50,075 bases of DNA from Achromobacter sp. ASV32 (GTDB lineage Bacteria; Pseudomonadota; Gammaproteobacteria; Burkholderiales; Burkholderiaceae_B). The notes under the pieces are model-generated. The model was not told the DNA's origin and did not search any database. It saw only the letters and a program-made list of their open reading frames with translations. Location of the stretch: the NCBI RefSeq assembly GCF_016428805.1, contig NZ_JAELTJ010000030.1, positions 1 through 50,075 on the forward strand. Direction: 5' to 3'. The position numbers and the translations under genes were made by a program. Positions within the stretch are counted from its first letter, which is position 1; each line of letters opens with the position of its first letter. Shown in pieces: positions 35,100 through 45,642 of the stretch.

Positions 35100-35882
35100 T
35101 CAGCCCAGCACGTCCGGATGCTGACGCAGCGCCCGCCGCGCGTAATACGCAAAGCCCACCTGCGAGCGCTTGGGCGTCAGGATCCAGTCATGCGCCTCGC
35201 TGCCCAGCGCCGGCGGAATCGGCTGGATCTTGCCTGCCGCCATCGCCAAAAGCTGCATGCGCGCGGCCCGCTCGAACTGCAGCGCCAGCACGCAGGCCTC
35301 TTGCACCGTGCCCGCCGCCACCAGCATGCCGTGATGCGACAGCAGGATCGCGCGCTTGTCGCCCAGCGAGGCCGAAATGATCTCGCCTTCTTCGTTGCCC
35401 ACCGGCACACCCGGCCAGTCCTTCAGGAACGCCACGTCGCCGTACAACGGACAGTTGTCCATGTGCGAGACCTCCAGCGGCACCTCCAGCATCGACAGCG
35501 ACGCCACGTGCAGCGGATGCGTATGGATGATGCAGTTCACGTCCGGCCGCGCGCGGTAGATCCACGAATGAAAGCGGTTCGCCGGATTGGGCATGCCGCC
35601 GCCTTCCTGCACCCGCAGGTCCTCGTCCACCAGCAGCAGGTTGTCCGCGGTGATCTCGTCAAAGCCCAGCCCGAGCCGCTGCGTGTAATAGCGGTTCGGC
35701 TCCGGCGCGCGCGCCGTGATCTGCCCCGCCAGGCCCGAATCATGCCCGCCATCGAACAGGATGCGGCAGGTCAGCGCCAGGCACTGGCGCAGCGTCCAGT
35801 CCGGCGTCTCCAGCGTGCGCTGCATGTCGGCCTGCGCCCGCTGTATCAACTCGTCCTTGCCCAGATTCATCGTATCGGCCAT
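35100..35882 (-). CDS. Class II aldolase/adducin family protein
   Basis: A 260-residue protein of the zinc-dependent aldolase family (fuculose-phosphate aldolase fold). Zinc ligands are visible in IIHTHPLHVASL and in LLSHHGMLVAAG; the N-terminal GLAGQITAR stretch corresponds to the phosphate or carboxylate-binding loop. The length is typical of the group acting in organic-acid and side-chain catabolism in Burkholderiales rather than of sugar aldolases. It starts 12 bases after the GST-like gene stop in the same direction, so it belongs to the Bug-GST-aldolase operon. The substrate cannot be read from the sequence. Confidence 0.9.
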   Translation of the reverse strand: MADTMNLGKDELIQRAQADMQRTLETPDWTLRQCLALTCRILFDGGHDSGLAGQITARAPEPNRYYTQRLGLGFDEITADNLLLVDEDLRVQEGGGMPNPANRFHSWIYRARPDVNCIIHTHPLHVASLSMLEVPLEVSHMDNCPLYGDVAFLKDWPGVPVGNEEGEIISASLGDKRAILLSHHGMLVAAGTVQEACVLALQFERAARMQLLAMAAGKIQPIPPALGSEAHDWILTPKRSQVGFAYYARRALRQHPDVLG

Positions 35883-35894
35883 CTCGACTCCTTT

Positions 35895-36623
35895 CTATGC
35901 CGTTTCCAACAACGGCGTAAAGCCCGGCAACGCGCGCATGCGCGCCAGCCAGGCGCTGATATGGGTAAAGGCGGACAGGTCGTAGCCGCCCTGGTCCGCC
36001 ATGCTGGTGTACGGATACAACGCAATGTCCGCGATCGTCGGCGCTTCGCCCACCAGGAACCGGCGGTCCGCCAGATGCGCATCCATCCACGCCGCCGCCC
36101 GCATGCCGGTTTCGCGCCACTGCACCATCGCCGGATCGTCCACCCGCGCCGTCTGGCGCAGATGGATCAACAAACGCGGCTGCGCGAATGCGTGCATGTG
36201 CTGGGTCTGCTCAAAGCTCAGCCAACTGGCCACCTGCGCCTGTTCCAGGCGGCCTTCCGGCAGCCAGGACGTACCGCGCCCCAGATACCACAGGATCGCC
36301 TGGGACTCGGCCAGCCACTGGCCTTCCGGCGTCAGCAGCGCCGGCACCTGACGCCAGGGATTGATGCGGCCGAATGCCTCGGTCTCCAGATCGCCCTGCA
36401 CGATATCGAAGGTGCGGCGCGTGAGCGCAAGCCCCATGAAGCCGCAGGCCAGCCGGATCTTCCAGGCATTGCCCGAACGCAGCGTGTCCGCCAGTTCCAG
36501 GGGTTTTCCGGCCAGGGGATGCAAGGTGTGGGGTGTCTGGCGCAACGTGCCCATCGGGTCTTCTGTCTCAAGGGTCATCGGGTGGGCCGCGGGTGCCGCC
36601 GCCTGGGTCCTGGCTTCGCTCAT
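35895..36623 (-). CDS. Glutathione S-transferase family protein
   Basis: A 242-residue protein. The N-terminal thioredoxin-like domain (about 35-110) contains SGNAWKIRLACGFMGL, NPWRQVPALLTPEG and the glutathione gamma-glutamyl-binding motif LAESQAILWYLG. The C-terminal all-helical domain contains FLVGEAPTIADIALYPYTSMA, the N-capping motif of the family. The first about 30 residues are an extra Ala/Pro-rich leader. The ATG at 36623 follows GAGGAGGGCGACG; an upstream in-frame start at 36677 would overlap the Bug gene. It probably processes or detoxifies a substrate handled by the neighbouring aldolase. Confidence 0.9.
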   Translation of the reverse strand: MSEARTQAAAPAAHPMTLETEDPMGTLRQTPHTLHPLAGKPLELADTLRSGNAWKIRLACGFMGLALTRRTFDIVQGDLETEAFGRINPWRQVPALLTPEGQWLAESQAILWYLGRGTSWLPEGRLEQAQVASWLSFEQTQHMHAFAQPRLLIHLRQTARVDDPAMVQWRETGMRAAAWMDAHLADRRFLVGEAPTIADIALYPYTSMADQGGYDLSAFTHISAWLARMRALPGFTPLLETA

Positions 36624-36634
36624 CGTCGCCCTCC

Positions 36635-37597
36635 TCAATCCATCTTGATATCGGCGCGCTTCACAATCTCGGCCCACTTCGTCTTCTCGGCGGCGATAAA
36701 GCGCTGATACTCATCCGGCGCGCCGGTATACAGCTGCGTGCCCTGTCCCGCCAGCCGCGCCTTCAGGTCCGGCGACGCCAGCGTCTGGCGCAGCGCCGCA
36801 TTCAGCTTTTCCACCACCGCCGGCGGCGTGCCCGCCGGCACGAAGAACGCGTTCCACGAACTGATCTGCAACGCCGCATCGCCCGCCTCGCCGGCGGACG
36901 GCACCTGCGGCGCCGAGGCCAGCCGCTGATCCGACGCCACCGCCAGCGCCCGCAACTTGCCCGACTGCGCATGCGGCATGATCACCGGACTGGCGTCCAT
37001 CACCACGTCCACCTGCCCGCCGATAGCCGCATTGACCGCCTCGCTGCCGCTCTTGAACGGCACATGCACGATGTCCACGCCCGCCGTCAGCTTCAGCAAT
37101 TCCAGCCCCAGGTGCGGCGAACTGGCCGTACCCGCCGATCCGAAATTCAGCTTGGCCGGATGCGCCTTGGCATACGCGACGAACTCGGCAAAATTCGCCG
37201 CCGGCAGATCACCGCGCACCGCCAGCAGGTAAGGCGACCCCGACACCAGTCCCACCGGCACGAACTTGTCCGCGTCATAGCTGAGCTTGGCATAGATCAG
37301 CGGGTTCACCACCTGCGTGCCCACGGTGCCCATGAAAACCGTGTAGCCGTCGGCCGGCGCCGCGGCCGCCATCTGCGCGGCGATCACCCCGCCCGCGCCC
37401 GGCCGGTTCTCCACCACCACGCTCTGGCCCAGCGCATCGCCCATGCCCTTGCCGACCTGCCGCGCCACGATATCCGTGATACCGCCCGCCCCGAAAGGCA
37501 CCACCAGCCGGACCGGATGATCCGGATACGCCGCCTGCGCCGCGCCGCCCAACCCCGCCGCCAACGCCAGCGCGGCGGCCATGATCTTGCTTTTCAT
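36635..37597 (-). CDS. Bug family (TctC-like) periplasmic solute-binding protein
   Basis: A 320-residue protein with a signal peptide (residues 1-22, ending GAAQA) followed by the Bug signature YPDHPVRLVVPFGAGGITDI and VVENRPGAGGVIAAQ. The two-lobed fold binds small carboxylates; family members feed tripartite tricarboxylate transporters or act as sensors. No membrane TctA/TctB genes are present here, which is common for orphan Bug genes in Bordetella and Achromobacter. It is the first gene of a minus-strand operon with the GST-like and aldolase genes, and palindromes lie just upstream of its start. Confidence 0.95.
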   Translation of the reverse strand: MKSKIMAAALALAAGLGGAAQAAYPDHPVRLVVPFGAGGITDIVARQVGKGMGDALGQSVVVENRPGAGGVIAAQMAAAAPADGYTVFMGTVGTQVVNPLIYAKLSYDADKFVPVGLVSGSPYLLAVRGDLPAANFAEFVAYAKAHPAKLNFGSAGTASSPHLGLELLKLTAGVDIVHVPFKSGSEAVNAAIGGQVDVVMDASPVIMPHAQSGKLRALAVASDQRLASAPQVPSAGEAGDAALQISSWNAFFVPAGTPPAVVEKLNAALRQTLASPDLKARLAGQGTQLYTGAPDEYQRFIAAEKTKWAEIVKRADIKMD

Positions 37598-37634
37598 GCC
37601 ATTCCCCTTGTGTCCGCCGCTCGGATGCGGCTAT

Positions 37635-37655
37635 GACACAAAGTGTCCTATAGGA
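37635..37655 (-). promoter_or_regulatory. Overlapping palindromes upstream of the Bug operon
   Basis: GACACAAAGTGTC (37635-37647) overlaps the perfect palindrome TCCTATAGGA (37646-37655), 38-58 bases before the Bug start codon. Such a position suits an operator near the transcription start. The nearby XRE-cupin protein is one candidate to bind it, but no second copy was found before that gene. Confidence 0.5.
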
Positions 37656-37689
37656 GATTGATTTTCCGCAAGAGGAATGTGATTGGGGG

Positions 37690-37731
37690 ATACCCTGAGC
37701 AGTTGGAATGAAGTTCGCCTTCTTTGTTGAC
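37690..37731 (+). repeat. Direct repeat, left copy
   Basis: The first 36 bases (37690-37725, from ATACCCTGAGCAG to the TTCTTT end) are identical to 45177-45212, and the match continues to 42 bases with two mismatches. This copy holds only the right half of the palindrome present at the other site. The pair bounds the oxidoreductase module. Confidence 0.85.
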
Positions 37732-37874
37732 GTTCGCCTTTTGGCTTTGGCCGGCGAACCAGCTATTGCGCGGGCATCTTCTCCATGCGGGTCCACATCA
37801 GCGGGATGCGTCGCTGCCGCGAAATACTGGCCACGCAGCCGCTTGCCGCCCATGCGCTTGCCGATCGTCAACGC

Positions 37875-38205
37875 GGCCTCGATTCCGCGACATACGAATC
37901 CCCCGGATTCGAGGAAACGAAGAAGCAAGGCTCCATCGAGGGCGTACCGTTTCTGACGGTGATGCGCAACCACTCGCGTCAGGTTTTCGCCATCATGTTC
38001 GCCCAGGTGGCACCCGACACCTTCTTCTACGCCTGCTCGGTAGCGCTCGTCTCCTATTCCGTCACCCACCTCGGAGTCAGCCAGACCCGGAGCTGGCCGC
38101 CGTCTCCTGGGGTCTTTCGTCGAAATGTGCATGATCCCGGTCTTTGGCGCGCTTGCGGACCGGGTACCGCGCAGGTGTGTTGCGGCGAAACACGCGTAAG
38201 ACCAC
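37875..38205 (+). pseudogene. Relic of an MHS-type MFS transporter
   Basis: Three successive frames together read as the middle of a metabolite:H+ symporter: ESPGFEETKKQ, then FLTVMRNHSRQVFAIMFAQ and FFYACSVALVSYSVTHLG in one frame, ELAAVSWG in the next after about 38087, and SFVEMCMIPVFGALADRVPRR in the third after about 38110. This matches the linker between membrane helices 6 and 7 and the helices up to the second GxLxDRxGRR-like loop. The N-terminal half and the rest of the C-terminal half are absent. Two frameshifts in about 30 bases and loss of both ends indicate a dead fragment, probably left by recombination at the edge of the adjacent module. Confidence 0.7.
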
Positions 38206-38232
38206 CCGGGCTGGCCCGCCCCTTAATAGGCC

Positions 38233-38249
38233 TATTAGCGGATCTAATA
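38233..38249 (+). promoter_or_regulatory. LysR-type operator before the oxidoreductase operon
   Basis: TATTAG-CGGAT-CTAATA is an inverted repeat with 5-base spacing, about 103 bases before the IorA-like start. The same TATTAG-N5-CTAAT sequence lies before the lysR gene at 44106-44122. A further palindrome, AATAGGCCTATT, lies immediately upstream. A following AT-rich stretch probably holds the promoter. Confidence 0.65.
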
Positions 38250-38351
38250 AATTTGTTTGCAATTTTTAGGCGAAATTCCGATATAAAGAGGTGGTTTACT
38301 CGTGCCTGAGGCAAGGCCCTGCCTGCCCTGCCGCCCTCCAAGGATTCCGCT

Positions 38352-38821
38352 ATGACCCAACTTCAAATCAACGGCCAGGCGAAGGACGTCGACGTCCCGG
38401 GCGAAACGCCCTTGCTCTGGACTCTGAGAGACGAGCTCGGCATGACCGGCACCAAGTTCGGATGTGGCATGGCGCTGTGCGGCGCCTGTACGGTGCACAT
38501 GGACGGCGCGCCAATCCGTTCCTGCGTTACCCCGATCTCAGCGGTGTCTGGCCACAATATCACCACGATCGAAGGGATGGAGGCAGATGCGGTCGGCCAG
38601 GCGGTGCAGCAGGCCTGGATAGAGCAGAATGTCGCTCAATGCGGCTACTGCCAGGCGGGCCAGATCATGACGGCGGTAAGTCTGCTCAAAACGACTCCGC
38701 AGCCTACTGACCAGGAGATCGCGGACGCCATGAGCGGCAATATCTGCCGCTGCGGCACGTACCCCCGCATCCGCGCCGCCATACAACAGGCTGCCAAGCG
38801 CCTGACCCCGGGAGGCAAGCA

Positions 38822-38825
<4 letters not shown>
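38352..38825 (+). CDS. IorA-like [2Fe-2S] subunit of a molybdenum hydroxylase
   Basis: A 157-residue iron-sulphur subunit that passes electrons from a molybdopterin subunit. The plant-type ferredoxin cluster is bound by CGMALCGACTVHMDG and a later Cys (SC), and the second, helical cluster by CGYCQAGQIM and CRCGTYPRI. Length and layout match the small subunit of isoquinoline 1-oxidoreductase and related two-subunit enzymes that lack an FAD subunit. Its stop overlaps the start of the large subunit by 4 bases (ATGA), so the two are translationally coupled. Substrates in this family are N-heterocycles or aldehydes; which one cannot be told. Confidence 0.95.
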
Positions 38826-41113
<2,288 letters not shown>

Positions 41114-41123
41114 CGCAACGCAA

Positions 41124-41687
41124 ATGCAACCACCCACCATCATCGTATTGGCCGCCGGCCGAGGGGAGCGCTTCAGCCGGTCCGGCGGCACCACGCACAA
41201 GCTCGACGCGATGCTGGCAGGCATCCCGGTGCTTGAGCGCGTCCTTCATGCCGTCGCCCAATCCGGCCTGCCGAGCCACGTTGTCCGGCCCGAGCAGGCT
41301 TCACCGGAGAGTGGCATGGGCGACTCCATAGCACGAGGAGTCCGTTCGACCCAGGACGCCAGCGGCTGGCTGATTCTGCCCGGCGATCTGCCGCTGATCG
41401 ACGCCCGCAGCCTGCATTTAGTTGCGCAGGGGCTGGCCTGCGGGTCGGTGGTTGTGCCGTCCTGGCGCGGCCAGCAGGGGCATCCCGTCGGATTCGGCCC
41501 GGAATGCGGGAAGGCGCTAATGGCGCTTGGCGGCGACAAAGGCGCGGCCTCCATCGTACGGGCATATCGCGAAAAAGGCGCCGTACAGGAGCTGCATCTG
41601 GACGATCCCGGCATCGCCATGGACATCGACACGCAAGACGACCTGGCGCGCGCCGAAGCCATGCTCCAGGTCCGCCTTCCCAGCTAA
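41124..41687 (+). CDS. MocA/MobA-like nucleotidyltransferase (molybdenum cofactor cytidylyltransferase)
   Basis: A 187-residue NTP transferase with the nucleotide-binding loop IIVLAAGRGERFSRSGG and the metal-binding LILPGDLPLID; the PSWRGQQGHPVGFG loop is typical of MocA, which adds CMP to molybdopterin for xanthine-dehydrogenase-type enzymes. The ATG at 41124 (MQPPTIIVL) is 10 bases after the IorB stop; an earlier in-frame ATG at 41052 lies inside iorB. Its place between IorB and XdhC supports a role in making the cofactor for the adjacent hydroxylase. Confidence 0.88.
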   Translation: MQPPTIIVLAAGRGERFSRSGGTTHKLDAMLAGIPVLERVLHAVAQSGLPSHVVRPEQASPESGMGDSIARGVRSTQDASGWLILPGDLPLIDARSLHLVAQGLACGSVVVPSWRGQQGHPVGFGPECGKALMALGGDKGAASIVRAYREKGAVQELHLDDPGIAMDIDTQDDLARAEAMLQVRLPS

Positions 41688-41698
41688 GGAGCATCAGC

Positions 41699-42715
41699 GT
41701 GGAAACTGTCGAGGTTCGTGTATTGCGAGAAGCCCGTTCGTGGCAAACCGAGGAGCACCGGCTGCTACTGGCTACGGTAGTCAAGACCTGGGGCTCGTCT
41801 CCGCGCCCTGTTGGCTCCATGATGGCGCTGCGCGAGGACGGGCGCTGCATTGGCTCTGTGTCGGGCGGGTGCATTGAAGATGATCTGATCCACCGATACA
41901 CCCGCGCCTATGGCGACGGCGCCATTGAGCAGAAGGCTCCCGAGCTGGTCCGCTACGGGATTACGGCTGACGACGCACACCGCTTCGGCCTGCCTTGCGG
42001 CGGCACGCTGGAATTGCTGCTGGAGTTTCAGCCGGATTTCGAGACACTCGACGCCCTGATACGACGGCTGGAATCGGGGCAACTCGTCCGGCGCACCGTC
42101 TGCGTGGCCACTGGAGCGGTGACGCTGACCCCCACTTCGGCGCCCGAGGCGGTTCGGTTCGATGGCGTGACGCTCTCCTGCACCCTGGGGCCGCAGTACC
42201 GGATGCTGCTCATCGGCGCCGGCGTATTGGCGGAATACCTGGCCACCATGGCCTTGTTCAATGACTTTTCCGTGACGATATGCGATCCGCGGGTGGAACA
42301 CCTGGGAAACTGGTCCGTGTCCGGGGTACATACCACCCGCGAAATGCCTGATGACGCCGTGCTCGCCCTGGCGCCCGACACGCGCACCTGCGTCGTCGCC
42401 CTGAGCCACGATCCCAAACTGGACGACCTTGCGCTATTGGAAGCGATTCACAGCCCTGCCTTCTACGTCGGCGCCATCGGCTCGCGCCGCAACACGAGCA
42501 GCCGCAGGGAACGGTTCATTGAGCATTTTGGCGAAACCGCCACGTCTCTGGAACGCTTGCATGCGCCGGTCGGCATCTACATCGGCAGCCGGACGCCCGC
42601 CGAAATCGCGGTGAGCATCATGGCCGAGATCCTTGCAGTCAAGAACGGCGTTGCTCTGCCAGCCACTCTCTCCGTCGAACAGGCCAAACGCCAGCTGACG
42701 GCATCCGTTGCCTGA
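41699..42715 (+). CDS. xdhC: XdhC/CoxI family cofactor-insertion protein
   Basis: A 338-residue maturation factor. The N-terminal XdhC/CoxI domain contains VKTWGSSPRPVGSMMA and SVSGGCIEDDLI; the C-terminal Rossmann-like domain contains MLLIGAGVLAEYLATMA and YVGAIGSRRNTSSRRERF. XdhC proteins bind molybdenum cofactor, help its sulphuration and hand it to the hydroxylase. The GTG at 41699 is chosen because AAGGAG lies 7 bases upstream; the reading frame extends further upstream but only inside the mocA-like gene. It is the last gene of the oxidoreductase operon and converges with the MFS gene. Confidence 0.92.
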   Translation: METVEVRVLREARSWQTEEHRLLLATVVKTWGSSPRPVGSMMALREDGRCIGSVSGGCIEDDLIHRYTRAYGDGAIEQKAPELVRYGITADDAHRFGLPCGGTLELLLEFQPDFETLDALIRRLESGQLVRRTVCVATGAVTLTPTSAPEAVRFDGVTLSCTLGPQYRMLLIGAGVLAEYLATMALFNDFSVTICDPRVEHLGNWSVSGVHTTREMPDDAVLALAPDTRTCVVALSHDPKLDDLALLEAIHSPAFYVGAIGSRRNTSSRRERFIEHFGETATSLERLHAPVGIYIGSRTPAEIAVSIMAEILAVKNGVALPATLSVEQAKRQLTASVA

Positions 42716-42761
42716 GACATGGTCTGGTCGCCGTCATTCGGCATCGGGGCCGGGCTCCGCG

Positions 42762-43994
42762 TCAAGAGTGCGGGAGCGGCGTCGAAGCCTGCACACACGA
42801 AGTCAAGAATGCCAGGCTTGCCGCCAGCAGCAGCACGGCAGCGCTTGCCATGAAGGTGCTTCGATAGCCCATCGAGTCGAACAGCAGTCCGCCCATAGTC
42901 GATCCGCAAGCGATGGCCAACTGAATCACCGCCACCATCAGGCCGCCGCCCGCCTCCGCATTCCGCGGCATGGTTTCGGCGATCCAGCTCCACCAGCCCA
43001 CGGGCGCCGACGTCGCCATCAAGCCCCACAGACCCAGCAAGACGACGACAGGCGCCATCCAGGCTCCGAACGGAATCAGTACTAGCGCGATCGCCGCCAT
43101 GAGGATGGGAATGGCGACCAGCGCCCCGTACAGGCCGCGCTTGAGAACAAGGCCAATCAACGCGGTACCGATAACCCCCGCCACGCCGATCACGAGCAAG
43201 ATAAGAGACAGCGCGGAAATCTGAACTCGCGTCACCGTCTCCAGGAAGGGCCGGACGTAGGTGAACAGGGCAAATTGTCCCATGAAGAAGGCCCCGCACG
43301 CGGCCATGCCGAGTGCAATGGGTCGACGCTTCAGAACGCTGAAAGCGTTGCCGGTATCCGCCGCATGATTCTGACTCGGCATGGAAGGCAGACTGATCCA
43401 TTGCCAGACCAAAGCAATCAAGGCCACCGGCACAAGGCAAAAGAAAGCGCCGCGCCAGCCAATTACCGCGCCGAGATAGCTGCCCAGGGGCGCCGCTATC
43501 ACTGTCGCCAGCGCGTTGCCTCCGTTGAAGACCGCCAACGCGCGCGCTACCTGGTCAGCAGGCACCAGCCGCATTGCCGTGGCAGCTGACATCGACCAGA
43601 AGCCCCCTATCACCACGCCGATAAGGGCACGGCCGGCCATATAGGTCAGATAGTCTGGCGCCATTGCAACCACGGCGCCCGACACAGCCATCAGCGCCGT
43701 CAGCACAAGCAGCAGGGTCTTTCGATTCATCGCCCTCGCCACGGTGGAGATCGACAGGCTGGTCACCACTGCAAATACGCCGGAGATCGCAATGCCCTGC
43801 CCTGCCGCACCTTCCGTTACCTGAAGGTCCATCGCCATCGGCGTCAGGAGGCTGACCGGCATGAATTCGGAAGCGATCAATGCAAACACGCACAGCGACA
43901 TGGCAAGGACGCCGCTCCAATTGGCAGCCTGCATCCCGGTCTCGCACGGGGTTGAAAATGCGGCCGTTGCTGCCTTGCCTGTTCGAGTCTTCAT
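42762..43994 (-). CDS. DHA1-type MFS exporter, NepI-like
   Basis: A transporter of about 410 residues with 12 predicted membrane helices. It has the family motif GRALIGVVIGGFWSMSAATA and MRLVPADQVARAL, which closely resembles the purine ribonucleoside efflux protein NepI, and a central loop near residue 200. The ATG at 43994 is preferred over 44066, which would add an arginine-rich leader. It is divergent from lysR, shares its control region, and converges with the hydroxylase operon, so it may export a product or toxic intermediate of that enzyme. The resemblance to NepI makes a purine or other N-heterocycle plausible but does not prove it. Confidence 0.88.
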   Translation of the reverse strand: MKTRTGKAATAAFSTPCETGMQAANWSGVLAMSLCVFALIASEFMPVSLLTPMAMDLQVTEGAAGQGIAISGVFAVVTSLSISTVARAMNRKTLLLVLTALMAVSGAVVAMAPDYLTYMAGRALIGVVIGGFWSMSAATAMRLVPADQVARALAVFNGGNALATVIAAPLGSYLGAVIGWRGAFFCLVPVALIALVWQWISLPSMPSQNHAADTGNAFSVLKRRPIALGMAACGAFFMGQFALFTYVRPFLETVTRVQISALSLILLVIGVAGVIGTALIGLVLKRGLYGALVAIPILMAAIALVLIPFGAWMAPVVVLLGLWGLMATSAPVGWWSWIAETMPRNAEAGGGLMVAVIQLAIACGSTMGGLLFDSMGYRSTFMASAAVLLLAASLAFLTSCVQASTPLPHS

Positions 43995-44105
43995 GAAATT
44001 GCCTATCCCTGCCGATCTGATCCATCGTCTTCGCATCAACGATGCGACATGGCAATGTTGGCGCATCCACCAGCCACTTACTAGCTAATCAATTCTTAAA
44101 AGGTA

Positions 44106-44122
44106 TATTAGTAAAACTAATT
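44106..44122 (+). promoter_or_regulatory. LysR-type operator in the lysR/MFS divergent region
   Basis: TATTAG-TAAAA-CTAATT has the same half-sites and spacing as the element at 38233-38249. It lies between the divergent MFS and lysR genes, just before the lysR start, where autoregulation by LysR proteins is usual. More CTAAT-like half-sites occur upstream (44081-44092). Confidence 0.65.
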
Positions 44123-44144
44123 AATTACCATGAGAGACTCCGCC

Positions 44145-45038
44145 ATGGTCAAACGTAACCTCAACGATCTTCTCTATTTCGTGACAGTGGCAAGGGAAGG
44201 CAGCTTCACGCGCGCCGCTTCGCTGCTGGGCGTGACTCAGTCCGCCCTGAGCCAAGCCATCAGCGGCCTCGAAGCAAGACTTGAGATCCGGCTGTTGACG
44301 CGCACCACCCGAAGCGTGTCTCCCACGAGCGCCGGCGAACGTCTGCTGAACGCCATTGGGCACCGTTTTGACGAGATCGATGCCGAACTGGATGCACTCA
44401 CGGAAATGCGCGACAAGCCGGCGGGCACCGTCCGGATCACCTGCGGCGAGCATGTCCTCAGGACAACACTGCTGCCGAAGCTGACTCCCCTGATGCGCGA
44501 GTATCCCGACATCAAAATGGAGTTTGACGTCAACTACGGATTCAGGGATATCGTCGCGGATCGGTACGATGCGGGGGTACGCCTGGGCGACACGATCGAC
44601 AAGGACATGATCGCCTTGCCTATCGGACCTCGGCTGCGCATGGCGGCCGCGGCTTCACCCGTTTACTTTCACGCCAACCCCATCCCGAAGAATCCCCGCG
44701 ATCTTATCAAGCACAATTGCATCAATATGCGGATGCAAACAGCCGGCGGACTCTATGTGTGGGACTTCGAGCGCCGCGGCCAGCCATTGAACGTGCGGGT
44801 GGATGGCCAACTCATCTTCAATACCTCCCCAAGCATGGTGGACGCCGCAGTGGCAGGGCTGGGCATCGCATTTCTTCCCGAGGACGAGTTTGCGCCTCAC
44901 ATCGAGGAAGGAAGGTTGGTGCGCGTGCTGGACGATTGGTGCCCGCTCTTTCCCGGTTATTACTTGTACTATCCGAGCCGCCGTCAGCCTTCGGCGGCGT
45001 TTTCCCTGGTAGCAAACGCATTGCGTGCACGTCCCTGA
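44145..45038 (+). CDS. LysR-family transcriptional regulator
   Basis: A regulator of about 297 residues. The winged helix-turn-helix occupies residues 1-60 (NLNDLLYFVTVAREGSFTRA, LGVTQSALSQAISGLEARL) and is followed by the periplasmic-binding-protein-like effector domain (GTVRITCGEHVLRTTLLPKL onwards). It belongs to the CrgA/DmlR-like subgroup by the phrase RTTRSVSPTSAGERLL. The ATG at 44145 is chosen because GAGAG lies 8 bases upstream; ATG 44130 has no ribosome site and lies only 8 bases after the operator. It probably controls both the MFS gene and the hydroxylase operon. Confidence 0.9.
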   Translation: MVKRNLNDLLYFVTVAREGSFTRAASLLGVTQSALSQAISGLEARLEIRLLTRTTRSVSPTSAGERLLNAIGHRFDEIDAELDALTEMRDKPAGTVRITCGEHVLRTTLLPKLTPLMREYPDIKMEFDVNYGFRDIVADRYDAGVRLGDTIDKDMIALPIGPRLRMAAAASPVYFHANPIPKNPRDLIKHNCINMRMQTAGGLYVWDFERRGQPLNVRVDGQLIFNTSPSMVDAAVAGLGIAFLPEDEFAPHIEEGRLVRVLDDWCPLFPGYYLYYPSRRQPSAAFSLVANALRARP

Positions 45039-45151
45039 GTCTTGTCCCCCTGGAATGGGTTTCTCATCGACCGCGCGACATTACGGCATTAACAAAGTCT
45101 TGATGGCACGGCGCTGGTTCGCAATATATCGACGCGCCTCCTACGGTCAAA

Positions 45152-45218
45152 AAGGCGAACTTTATGCCTGCTGCTCATACCCTGAGCAGTTGGAATGAAG
45201 TTCGCCTTCTTTGAAGAC
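45152..45218. repeat. Direct repeat, right copy, with nested hairpin
   Basis: Bases 45177-45212 are identical to 37690-37725. The full element here folds: AAGGCGAACTT (45152-45162) pairs with 45198-45208, and CTGCTCA (45171-45177) pairs with TGAGCAG (45183-45189) around a 5-base loop, with symmetric 8-base internal bulges. It lies about 110 bases after the lysR stop, with A and T runs on its outsides, so it may also terminate transcription on both strands. Confidence 0.8.
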
Positions 45219-45642
45219 AAGGCATTGCCAGCGCAGGAAACGTCGTGCTTAGTCTTGATGACGCGGCGGCGTTTGCGGCGAGTAGCCGCTCTCGGCCAGA
45301 AGCGGTCTTGGGTGACAGTCGGCTTTCGGGTAACCGTGATCGGAACACTGCGCCTATCTGGCCACGTTGGACGCGGCCGCACGCGATACGCCGATACGCC
45401 GCCTCAAGCGAGGCTACCGAAGCGCGACCTGGAAGCCGGTCGGCGCCGGCATCGACGCCGCGATCGCGCAAGCCCACGCCGATGATTACTGCGTCGCGTC
45501 CTGGCAACCTGGGGGGTTGCGATGTCCGCGCCATTGAGATTGCCTGGCGGTCGCCCTCAGGCATGTCTGCTTTTCACATCGGCACCTGAACGACATTATT
45601 CTCCCTTATGTATGGTTTTTTTGATATTTTTTCGCCAATAAA
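45219..45642. other. Gene-poor stretch with a possible degraded coding fragment
   Basis: No intact gene of convincing composition was found. One plus-strand frame from about 45340 to 45536 reads EHCAYLATLDAAARDTPIRR and further on AGIDAAIAQAHADDYCVASW, which has protein-like composition but no recognised family and no start or ribosome site. It may be the end of a broken gene. The rest appears non-coding. Confidence 0.3.

Noticed and set aside
38054-38498. Minus-strand frames across the start of the hydroxylase operon
   Set aside because: They overlap a confident plus-strand gene and the transporter relic and have no recognisable product.
45152-45218. Integron attC site
   Set aside because: The folded shape is similar, but no RYYYAAC/GTTRRRY core pair or integrase is present.
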